64,000 nucleotides of DNA from Pristionchus mayeri (lineage: Eukaryota; Nematoda; Chromadorea; Rhabditida; Neodiplogasteridae): assembly GCA_036245805.1 (NCBI GenBank), contig BTRK01000001.1, positions 9,672,001 to 9,736,000 of the forward strand, read 5' to 3'. The notes beneath the pieces are model-generated. The model was not told the origin of the DNA. It made no database searches and saw only the letters and a list, made by a program, of their open reading frames with translations. Shown in pieces: positions 13,771-21,590 of this stretch. Position numbers and translations under genes: made by a program. Each line of letters opens with the position of its first letter. Positions within the stretch are counted from its first letter, which is position 1.

Positions 13771-14045
13771 TTTCATTCGCACAAATATTGTCTGCTCTTT
13801 TTTCTCTGTTGCGCGGAATGCATATTTGAATTATCGTTCGATCATTGCGTGATGCAAATTACTCCGTGCAGATCGGGTTTGCCTCGTGCGATCGAGCCGA
13901 TTCGTGGAAGCTTGGATCTGTGGTCTCCTGAACTCATTGACTCGTGAACGCCACCAAGGATGCAGACGCCTCATCCCTTCCCACCTTATCCGTCTCCAGA
14001 TATCTTTTTTAACTGTTTTTAAATGTTGTGATATGGGAGTAAATT

Positions 14046-14053
14046 TATATAAA
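14046..14053 (+). promoter_or_regulatory. Possible TATA box of the transposon transcript
   Basis: TATATAAA occurs about 300 bp before the first credible ATG of the small upstream gene. In AT-rich sequence such a motif can occur by chance, and no transcription start can be confirmed. Confidence 0.2.
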
Positions 14054-14120
14054 CACTGTCTGTTTTGTGACTGAAATATTGGGTACATTCTGTGGTTTTT
14101 GGGACTCAGCAGCAATCTTG

Positions 14121-14140
14121 TCCAGGCGTTGATGCCTGGA
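14121..14140. other. Small perfect hairpin
   Basis: TCCAGGC and GCCTGGA form a 7-bp perfect stem around a 6-nt loop, upstream of the small gene. It may be only a chance palindrome, and no function is evident. Confidence 0.3.
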
Positions 14141-14356
14141 TGTCTTTATAACTTAGTATTCATGGCGTTTATTTTAAGAGCAGCGTGGAATGTAACAATT
14201 TCATTCGCTTGCCCTCAACCGGCCGCCACGTCATACGGAGATATGTGAGTTGCTCTTCCCTCTTAAAATGACCGTTGAATATTTTATACCTTACACTACC
14301 ATGTGAATTATTGCAAATCGTGCAGGTTGAATCCTCCTCCTCCCCCTTCCCTTCCC

Positions 14357-15294
14357 ATGTCCACTCTGTCGCAACCTCCCCGCCCCTTTCATCCATCAGT
14401 TCTAAATCCGGGATGGAATCCAAACAGAAAGGTAGCATTTGTTTATTGCAAATCGGGCATTAGTGAAACTATCATTGCTAGTATGATTCTAATAAGCTTT
14501 CAGAAGCACCAGTTTCAAAGACAGATGAAGACCACTCTGGACGAGGACGAGAAGAAGAAGAGGAGAAAGGAAAAGAGGAAGAGGCAGTAAGTATTGCTTC
14601 GTGTTTTGTTTTAACGAAATCTCAAAGAAGGCACTAAGTCGGATGAGAACCAAAAAATTACCCTTCTCCAGCATGATCACAGTAGGCTACCAAAGTGTCA
14701 AAAATGCTTCTGTGAAAGTCCTACAGAAGGGTCTATTTTTTGGTTCTCATCCGGTGTAGTGCCCTCAAAGAATAGACAACCAAAGTTTGTGTTTCCACTA
14801 GTTGAGAAGCTACTTAATGGCACTCGCTAATTAACAAAGAACAATCAACTATTTATTTATGTAGGAAAGAGAACAGAAAGAAGAAGACGGAAGAAGTGGA
14901 CGTGGACGTGTTGAAGGTAGAGATGGACAGAGCAGCGCGCGCTGCTGCAGTGGCCACAGCAGACGCGCGCGCTGCTCAGGAAAGATACCGAGTCGCTGCC
15001 GGAGCGGCATGGGATTCGGTATGGAACTTTTGCTTTATGCGGGATAAAAATGCATCGATGTTCTCTTAAATGTGGCAGCTTGTTATTAGTATCAATTACA
15101 ACACTTCGTGCAGAAGAACACGGCTGGATCATCAGCTGCAGCAGCTGCAGGAAAGGTGTCGCGGAAGGTATACAGATAAGGGTTCACATTATGTGTAGTA
15201 TATCATGCAGGCGCGCAACGATGCGACATCTACGACGGTGGGAACGACAGCAGCAGGAGCAGCTGTTTCGATGGGAGATAAGATGAAGATATGA
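14357..15294 (+). CDS. Five-exon small gene: basic, alanine-rich 149-aa protein of the transposon
   Basis: Predicted exons are 14357-14431, 14504-14586, 14865-15018, 15114-15167 and 15211-15294. Donors are GTAGCA, GTAAGT, GTATGG and GTATAC. Acceptors are CTTTCAG, TATGTAG, TCGTGCAG and CATGCAG. Phases match at every junction (0, 2, 0, 0), giving one open frame of 149 codons ending in TGA. The protein starts MSTLSQPPRPFHPS. A strongly basic stretch follows at about residues 41-60 (KKKRRKEKRKR, a likely nuclear localisation signal), then an acidic/hydrophobic then alanine-rich helical stretch at about 61-104 (coiled-coil-like), then a Ser/Ala/Thr-rich tail. I recognise no known domain. It may be an accessory protein of the transposase, or the 5' part of a single longer transposase gene. 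Skipping the last exon would fuse it in frame to the start at 15478. The matching phases across four introns are the main support; the start codon is less certain, because the frame stays open upstream to about 14303. Confidence 0.6.
14587..14864 (+). other. Second intron of the small gene, enlarged by a MITE
   Basis: The intron runs from GTAAGTATTG to TTTATGTAG and is 278 nt. Subtracting the 134-bp inserted MITE and its 9-bp duplication leaves 135 nt, closer to the neighbouring introns (72, 95 and 43 nt). Confidence 0.6.
14630..14763. mobile_element. 134-bp MITE nested in the intron, 9-bp target duplication
   Basis: The ends are long inverted repeats. The left begins GGCACTAAGTCGGATGAGAA, and the reverse complement of the right begins GGCACTACACCGGATGAGAA. 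Similarity continues for about 40 bp through an A-run to ACCCTTCT. The element is flanked by CTCAAAGAA at 14621-14629 and 14764-14772. An 8-10-bp duplication is typical of Mutator-like elements, and 8 bp of hAT. The 9-bp size favours Mutator-like, but the family is unassigned. It has no coding capacity. It lies wholly within an intron, so it need not disrupt the host transposon. Confidence 0.85.
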
Positions 15295-15331
15295 AACCAT
15301 ACCTGTACAAGGTATGCAATAATTTCTGTTG

Positions 15332-15359
15332 AATAAACTTTGTTTTTCCATGCAATAAA
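15332..15359 (+). terminator. Polyadenylation-type signals after the small gene
   Basis: AATAAA occurs at 15332-15337 and 15354-15359, 38 and 60 nt after the TGA of the small gene and 119-141 nt before the transposase ATG. This supports a separate upstream transcript end. The spacing is also what is known for adjacent genes in nematode operons. Equally, the stretch could be intronic: AAG followed by GTATGC at 15311 is a good donor, and TTTAATAG at 15477 could be the acceptor. Confidence 0.4.
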
Positions 15360-15477
15360 GAAGTTATGAGCATTAACCAAGAGATCTATGAGCTGAATTA
15401 TCTGGAGTTTGAACATCTCCTGTCATACTATGGATATTGTTGCAACTAATTCCTCGTATTTAACTCGCATTTAATAG

Positions 15478-18335
15478 ATGGGCCGACCCGGCAAAAGAAA
15501 AGTGGCTGCCCGACAAAGGGAGCAAGCGAAAGCGTAGGTTTTGTAGTATTATAATGCAATATCATTCATTGATGGCATACCATAAACGCGACATCGGTTA
15601 TTGTTTAGTTGTGTTTGCTTTTCAGTGCGTCCCTCCAGGAACCGATGGATGTGGACGAGTCCGAGGCAGTCTTCGAGAAGGAGGAGGAGGAGGAGGTGGG
15701 CGAGTTTCCTCACAGTAGATCAGCAATGGACTATCATGTCTATCGGGCGGATTGCGAGACCAGGAAATGTCTTGAGAGCAAAGTGTCGTCACTCAGAAAT
15801 GAGAATGCGATTCTTCTCGAGTACATGGATCGGATCGCTGATGCTCTTTGCTTAGATGATAGTTACTCTAGTGGATCCACTCGAGAGAGAGGAGAAGCTA
15901 TTGCTAGACGTGCGCACGGACTGCAGCGAGAGCTGCAAGATGTGCGTCACAGGGATCGTGAGCTCATGCGGAACCTTGATGATGCGACTGCTAGTAAGAG
16001 TGAGCTCGGGCGCAAGCTTGAGAATGCGATTACTATTGAAAGCAGACTCGAGGTGATGCTTGATGAAACATCCGAAAAAGTGCGTGATCTCGAGTTTAAT
16101 CTCGATGAAGCGTCTGACCGTGAGCGCGGACTCCAAGCAAAGCTGGAAAATGCACGATACGAGAAACAGAGCAAAAAACAAGTGAACTCAAAGCCATTCA
16201 CCGAGTGTGGGAAGTCAATGAGATTCGAAAGAATCAAGCTGGCATCGAAATCACTCGATCGAATTGCTGGTCGAGTTCCTCATCTAGTGACATTGCTGAA
16301 TCAGCGCAGGGCGATCCATAAAGCACTCCGGTCCAGGTGTGGTGTGGTGAAGCCTCTTGATCTCATGCGCATGCCGCCAGAGAAAACACTAATGATGCAA
16401 GTGATGGTCGGCTTGTCCGATTCCGCTCTTGAGAGAATGCGAACTTTCTTGGAGAAGGAAGGTCGCAATATTCTCGCTCCACAAGCGAAGCTTCGTAAGT
16501 TTAAAGCCGAGCTGTGGGAGAAAGGGCACTGGATTTGCTCTAAGGACGAGAGAGGATCGATGAGGTCTCAGCAACTGCGAGATGTTCGAGCTACTCTTGT
16601 CAACCGTGTGAAAGACCAGTTCGATAAGGGATTGGTCGATCTCGATGGTGCATTTGGTGGCTCCCTTTGGTTCTGTCTTATCGGAGACAAAGGAAGTACC
16701 ACCACAAAGCTTGCTATTGAGATTGGCAATATTCCTCAATCGAATAGTGTCGACAATCTCACACTGATCGGGCGCTATGTTGGAGGCGACGATTACAAGG
16801 GCATGAAGGAGCACCTGTCTTCGGTCATTGCCCAGGTGAACGATCTGTGTTCCAATCCTGTCATCGACTTCGAGGACAAGGATGGAAACAAACGGTCGAT
16901 CCCTGTGGTGATGTTCCTGACGGGTGACTACAAGTTCCTATGTAGTGTCCTCGGACATAGCGGACAGTCGTGCAATTTCAATTGCATCTACTGTACCCGT
17001 AAAACTGCCCAGCAAGGTCCTGATCATGTGACGATCGGTGATGTCGTTCTCATGCTGAGAGACGAGAAGGCACCGTTGAGGAAGTGGGATGCATATGTGA
17101 ATCCAGCATTGAGTGTGGCTCTCGAGCCGCTATTCAATATCCCCATCACACATGTAATCCCTCCTTCTCTCCACATTTTCATGGGATTGATTAATCCGTT
17201 CATGGATGCGTTGGAAGAAGAACTTCTTCTGCGTGACCTTGCTCAGGGAGGCTATCAGTCGCTTGACGACAAGAAGTCGGCTGAGAATGAGCTGGCGTCT
17301 ATGAGAGAAAACCTTGACAGACTGAAGGCGTTCCATCAGAGCCTACAGTTAGAGCTTGGTTGGTGCTCCAGGGCGCTAGCCGTCCTGAATGAATTCAAGG
17401 ATGGCAAGCTCAACCCTCGTTGTGTGGCGAGTGATGCAGTAACTCGATGCCATGAGTATTGTCTCTTGAGATCGAAGACTCTATCTCCCGTCCCCACTGA
17501 GATGAAGCACATGATCACGTGCACCACGTGCAAGGGACGATTCCATCTGTTCTGTTGCGGTGCATACAGTCAGTTATACCGTGACATGGCTTTATCAGTG
17601 AATAACGAGGTTCGATGCCAGATGCGCCCACAGTGCCTCGGTGACAATGTCGATCCAGATACTGTGAACGTGCTCGATGAGCGTATCTCAGTTGCTCAGC
17701 AACAGGTAGACGCCTTCACTGCACTGGCCACTAAGAAAGCTAAGGATGTGTCCGAGTGCGAATCCAAGATCGCTAATCTGAAGGATATTATCCTAAGGAA
17801 CAGTGGTCCAAATGCACGCGCACTGGAGGCTGTGTACAAGAAATTGGGAGTGACACGGAAGAAGTATTTCAACCAGTTCACTGGCAATGACGTGCACAGC
17901 CTTCTGCGTAAGGACGCACCTAAGATGCTGTGTGCTCTCAGTAGAAACCCCAAGCGGGAAGCGTACAGAGATGCCATGGAAGCGCTGGGGGAGCTGCAGA
18001 GTGCTGCAAAGGCTCAATTCCTGACTGAGGTCGAGATCGCACAGTTCGATGCAAATGTGCTCAGGTTCAGGAAAGCCTGGGCTGATGCCGATCCCTCATT
18101 CAGTGTTACTCCTAAAGCGCATATGATCCTGCGTCACGTGAGCGAGTTCATGCACCAGTTCAAGACCTGGGGCAAGATGAGTGAGCAGCCCATTGAGGCA
18201 TTGCATGCACTCATCAGTAAAATCGAGCCACGTTTCATCGCAGTGAAATGCGAGGAGCATAAGTGGTTGCTGATCACTAGGGAACTTACCATTCGCACCT
18301 CTCTCAGACAGCATACTGTAGATACTCTTTGGTAA
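15478..18335 (+). CDS. Transposase, RAG1/Transib-like DDE core with coiled coils and PHD-like finger
   Basis: Modelled as exon 15478-15533 plus exon 15626-18335 (intron 92 nt, donor GTAGGT, acceptor CTTTTCAG, frame preserved), giving 921 aa. Without splicing, the first ATG is 15645 (896 aa). The exon-1 peptide MGRPGKRK resembles an AT-hook. Residues about 50-205 form a charged coiled coil. The core has D373 (IGDKGSTTTKL) and D453 (LTGDYKFL), then C472 and C475 (CIYC) 19 and 22 residues later. H851 and H856 (AHMILRH) are followed by E876 (PIEALHA) 20 residues after H856. A PHD-like C4HC3 cluster lies at about 627-689 (core CTTCKGRFHLFC), followed by a coiled coil at about 693-750. Family knowledge: RAG1 uses D600, D708 and E962, with zinc bound by C727, C730, H937 and H942, so the spacings agree except between the two Asp (80 against 108). 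It presumably cuts and joins the CACGGCC ends in the nucleus. There are no internal stops. Catalytic assignments come from motif spacing, not an alignment. Confidence 0.88.
17448..17636 (+). other. PHD-like zinc-finger segment inside the transposase
   Basis: Cysteines at 17448 (CHEYC) and a CxxC-x4-HxxC core from 17520 (CTTCKGRFHLFC), then a CQMRPQC pair from 17616, give a C4HC3 order. The core spacing CxxC-x4-HxxC is the classic PHD pattern, while the first and last pairs are spaced slightly differently (Cx3C and Cx5C). It sits between the CxxC zinc pair and the catalytic Glu of the core. PHD fingers generally read histone H3 tails, so a chromatin-targeting role is an inference. Confidence 0.6.
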
Positions 18336-18730
18336 ATTCACTACTCGCAAATTCCATCTTTACATATAAGCTATGCCATCCTAGTGATATAATTATTGCT
18401 AACCAACTCTTTACAGATCGCCCCTCTCCACCGCCAACGAGCGACAGTTCGACTCCTCTCCCTCAAGACTCATCGACACGACCCTCCCAAGCAGCTCCTT
18501 TCGCTGTTAGTTCTAGCTTATCTTCTATTCTTATCATAGAAATGACATAGTGCCTGGATGGACAAACCAATCTGGCCTAATTTTTTTTTAAATATTGAGG
18601 GCTTCCCAGCAGCAGCAGAACTACGCTCCTAGCGAGTCAGGCTATTCGCACTCTTTTGAGTCCCCCTCCTGCTACTTCATCTATGGCTCTTGCTACAGCG
18701 ACAGGCACGACGGAAAGGCAAGTACTATAG
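18332..18730 (+). other. Possible 3' exons continuing the transposase frame beyond a stop
   Basis: A plausible intron 18332-18416 (donor GTAAAT, acceptor CTTTACAG) would join the long exon to 18417-18505, and a second (GTTAGT to 18599, weak acceptor TTGAG) to 18600-18717. In the continuing phase both segments are open and Ser/Thr/Pro-rich (STANERQFDSSPSRL, then LPSSSRTTLLASQ). However, the first junction itself makes TGA (TG plus A). As sequenced, the protein ends at the same place whether or not this intron is removed. These may be 3'-UTR exons, or a C-terminal tail lost through one junction-codon change. Confidence 0.3.
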
Positions 18731-19330
18731 AAGGCCTGAATGGGGTGCCAGTAGTTCATGGGCTGTTAGTGTTATTTAGAATGATTAGACAACGGCTTCT
18801 GTTTCACAGAGGCGTAGATATCTAGTTGGCCCAAAGCAGAGTTTACTTGTCAGGGGATACCGCCATCGATATTCTGGTATTTTATTGTATAGCCAGTCCG
18901 ATTATCTGTTTGTCAATAGCTCGGATATTTTCATCATCAAATGTTCCTTCTTTCAGCAACTTCTGCAACTCCGTTCGTATGTCTCCTCTGAGATGGTCGA
19001 ACAAGAAGTATGCACCTTCTGCTACCAATTTGCCGTCCACTACGCCCAATCTCGTTACCAGACTCCTCTCCCCAGAGTGACCGACAGAGGATACTGGAGA
19101 GGACATGCCCTCAAGGAGTGAGCAGGATCGTGTACGTTCCTTTACCATATCTGACAAATTTATGCTAATACCTAGTTGAAATTCATCGATATCTCGGTTG
19201 CAGTTGTCCTCGCACTCTCCACTGAGTTTGTTCCCTGTGTGGATCAACTGGCCTCAGTGCCCATCTCACCAACTTCTGCCCCATCGCGAAGAAGCACACC
19301 TCTTCCTACTGAGTGATCTACCCTCAATTA
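18731..19330 (+). other. Exon/intron-like plus-strand segments, not resolved
   Basis: Acceptor-like CTGTTTCACAG, ACTTGTCAG, CCTTCTTTCAG and CGGTTGCAG alternate with donors GTATTT, GTATGT and GTACGT. Short open stretches between them are low complexity, and the last is STEFVPCVDQLASVPISPT and onward to a stop at about 19314. No single set of junctions gives one clearly continuous frame, so this could be a spliced 3' UTR, an alternative tail or decayed exons. Confidence 0.3.
18882..19148 (-). CDS. Unresolved minus-strand ORF at the transposon 3' end
   Basis: From the first ATG the frame encodes 88 aa. It begins MVKERTRSCSLLEG and has a helical charged C-terminal half (LRGDIRTELQKLLKEG). The frame stays open further upstream to about 19247 without an ATG. 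The stop codon overlaps AATAAA on the minus strand. It would be convergent to the transposase. Against it, the plus strand here has good splice signals (GTATTT at about 18877, CCTTCTTTCAG ending at about 18957) and Pro/Ser/Thr-rich frames such as VPISPTSAPSRRSTPLPTE near 19255-19314. Only one strand is likely to be coding. I recognise no domain. Confidence 0.2.
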   Translation of the reverse strand: MVKERTRSCSLLEGMSSPVSSVGHSGERSLVTRLGVVDGKLVAEGAYFLFDHLRGDIRTELQKLLKEGTFDDENIRAIDKQIIGLAIQ

Positions 19331-19636
19331 ATTAGTGATTAGATCATCACTTTATCATCGGTTCCTGCGGAAGTATTTTCTCTTTGTCAATAGTAAAACC
19401 CTTCTAATCACTTTCTATTCAATTGTGTTTCTAATATCATCATAATTCCGACTCCTCTAGAAGCCATCAACTTTTGAAATTCTCGTAGTGGAAATTATTA
19501 CTTAAATAGTATGCAAATCTTGTAAATAAATATGTATTCATCGAATGAATTGATATAAAGCAATAATAAAAGTAATTAAAAATATTAAAAGACTTCTAAA
19601 TTATTGTAGAAAATACTAAAGTATGACCAAGAGAAG
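19331..19636 (+). other. AT-rich 3' non-coding part of the transposon with poly(A)-type signals
   Basis: There is no ORF of note. AATAAA occurs at 19525-19530 and 19565-19570 on the plus strand, in the right place to end a transcript that extends through the 3' exon-like segments. Confidence 0.45.
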
Positions 19637-19696
19637 AGCGCGCGCCCTTTCGCACGCGTTCGCCATGCGTTGCGGTTTTTGACGCGTCGGACTCTC
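19637..19696 (-). promoter_or_regulatory. GC-rich right subterminal region, likely transposase-binding
   Basis: Composition shifts abruptly to GCGCGCGCCC and CGCACGCG just inside the right end. GGTTTTTGA (19674-19682) and the adjoining 19666-19679 repeat the left subterminal AAAACCGCGACGCG in inverted orientation. Shared subterminal motifs in inverted orientation are usually transposase-binding sites; here that is an inference. Confidence 0.45.
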
Positions 19697-19708
19697 TAAC
19701 GGGCCGTG
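19697..19708 (-). repeat. Right terminal inverted repeat
   Basis: TAACGGGCCGTG is the exact reverse complement of the left end of the element and abuts the TTCTC duplication. Confidence 0.92.
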
Positions 19709-19713
19709 TTCTC
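19709..19713. repeat. Right target-site duplication TTCTC
   Basis: TTCTC directly after the right TIR repeats the five bases preceding the left TIR. The satellite then continues TGTTATTTCATTCC in its normal phase. Confidence 0.93.
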
Positions 19714-21590
19714 TGTTATTTCATTCCAAAGCAAAATCTAGAAAATGTGAAAAAATGGCAATGTCCCATAAGCATCACAGCTGTAGTTTGCATGAATTCT
19801 CGCAACCAAAATGATAGAAGTTTTCTAAATGTGCTACTTAACATATTCCCTAAATTTCAGCATTATGGGCGCATTCTCTTCTCTGTTATTTCATTCCAAA
19901 GCAAAATCTAGAAAATGTGAAAAAATGGCAATGTCCCATAAGCATCACAGCTGTAGTTTGCATGAATTCTCGCAACCAAAATGATAGAAGTTTTCTAAAT
20001 GTGCTAATTAACATATTCCCTAAATTTCAGCATTATGGGCGCATTCTCTTCTCTGTTATTTCATTCCAAAGCAAAATCTAGAAAATGTGAAAAAATGGCA
20101 ATGTCCCATAAGCATCACAGCTGTAGTTTGCATGAATTCTCGCAACCAAAATGATAGAAGTTTTCTAAATGTGCTAATTAACATATTCCCTAAATTTCAG
20201 CATTATGGGCGCATTCTCTTCTCTGTTATTTCATTCCAAAGCAAAATCTAGAAAATGTGAAAAAATGGCAATGTCCCATAAGCATCACAGCTGTAGTTTG
20301 CATGAATTGACGCAACTAAAATTATAGAAGTTTTCTAAATGTGCTAATTAACATATTCCCTAAATTTCAGCATTATGGGCGCATTCTCTTCTCTGTTATT
20401 TCATTCCAAAGCAAAATCTAGAAAATGTGAAAAAATGGCAATGTCACATAAGCATCACAGCTGTAGTTTGCATGAATTGACGCAGCTAAAATGATAGAAG
20501 TTTTCTAAATGTGCTAATTAACATATTCCCAAAATTTCAGCATTATGGGCGCATTCTCTTCTCTGTTATTTCATTCCAAAGCAAAATCTAGAAAATGTGA
20601 AAAAATGGCAATGTCCCATAAGCATCACAGCTGTAGTTTGCATGAATTGACGCAACTAAAATTATAGAAGTTTTCTAAATGTGCTAATTAACATATTCCC
20701 TAATTTTCAGCATTATGGGCGCATTCTCTTCTCTGTTATTTCATTCCAAAGCAAAATCTAGAAAATGTGAAAAAATGGCAATGTCCCATAAGCATCACAG
20801 CTGTAGTTTGCATGAATTGACGCAAATAAAATGATAGAAGTTTTCTAAATGTGCTAATTAACATATTCCCTAAATTTCAGCATTATGGGCGCATTCTCTT
20901 CTCTGTTATTTCATTCCAAAGCAAAATCTAGAAAATGTGAAAAATGGCAATGTCCCATAAGCATCACAGCTGTAGTTTGCATGAATTCTCGCAACCAAAA
21001 TGATAGAAGTTTTCTAAATGTGCTAATTAACATATTCCCTAAATTTCAGCATTATGGGCGCATTCTCTTCTCTGTTATTTCATTCCAAAGCAAAATCTAG
21101 AAAATGTGAAAAAATGGCAATGTCCCATAAGCATCACAGCTGTAGTTTGCATGAATTGACGCAACTAAAATTATAGAAGTTTTCTAAATGTGCTAATTAA
21201 CATATTCCCTAAATTTCAGCATTATGGGCGCATTCTCTTCTCTGTTATTTCATTCCAAAGCAAAATCGAGAAAATGTGAAAAAATGGCAATGTCCCATAA
21301 GCATCACAGCTAGAGTTTGCATGAATTGACGCAAATAAAATGATAGAAGTTTTCTAAATGTGCTAATTAACATATTCCCTAAATTTCAGCATTATGGGCG
21401 CATTCTCTTCTCTGTTATTTCATTCCAAAGCAAAATCTAGAAAATGTGGAAAAATGGCAATGTCCCATAAGCATCACAGCTAGAGTTTGCATGAATTGAC
21501 GCAGCTAAAATGATAGAAGTTTTCTAAATGTGCTAATTAACATATTCCCTAAATTTCAGCAGTATGGGCGCATTCTCTTCTCTGTTATTT

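Larger units (their letters stand above)
13100..14356. other. 5' non-coding leader of the transposon
   Basis: About 1.25 kb between the left TIR and the first credible start codon. It holds a diverged tandem repeat (13473-13770), a small hairpin (14121-14140) and a TATA-like motif (14046-14053). Several ORFs of 60-95 codons overlap on both strands, but none has a convincing start, composition or splice context. The region could contain the promoter, transposase-binding subterminal repeats and 5'-UTR exons. An acceptor-like TCGTGCAG ends at about 14325, shortly upstream of the ATG at 14357. Confidence 0.5.
13088..19708 (+). mobile_element. 6.6-kb autonomous DNA transposon, RAG1/Transib-like, inserted in the satellite
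   Basis: The element is bounded by perfect 12-bp terminal inverted repeats (CACGGCCCGTTA) and a 5-bp target duplication TTCTC, and it interrupts one satellite monomer without loss of bases. It carries, in the plus orientation, a five-exon small gene (14357-15294) and a long transposase gene (15478-18335). There are polyadenylation-type signals between them and near the right end. Base composition is far more balanced and CpG-richer than the satellite. Established knowledge: Transib and RAG-type transposons make 5-bp target duplications and have ends starting with CAC. The transposase motif spacing (see its entry) agrees. The protein is larger than a typical Transib transposase and has extra domains, so the superfamily assignment is an inference. 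The exact TIRs and duplication and the open transposase frame suggest a recent insertion. Confidence 0.93.

Noticed and set aside
14630..14763. Intronic inverted repeat as a structured RNA or tRNA-like gene
   Set aside because: The 9-bp direct repeats flanking precise inverted ends explain it fully as a MITE insertion.
13681..15416. Many overlapping ORFs of 60-95 codons on both strands in the 5' part of the transposon
   Set aside because: Most are shadows of the predicted exons or run through intron boundaries and the intronic MITE. Only the joined five-exon frame has consistent phases.
15601..18350. Minus-strand and alternative-frame ORFs of 65-141 codons under the transposase
   Set aside because: They lie entirely within the long transposase exon, which has the recognisable motifs and no stops.
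13088..19708. Assignment to CACTA (CMC), hAT or PIF/Harbinger
   Set aside because: The 5-bp TTCTC duplication differs from the 2-4, 8 and 3 bp of those groups, and the ends are not CACTA. A distant CMC relationship cannot be excluded, because related CxxC and HxxxH features occur there.
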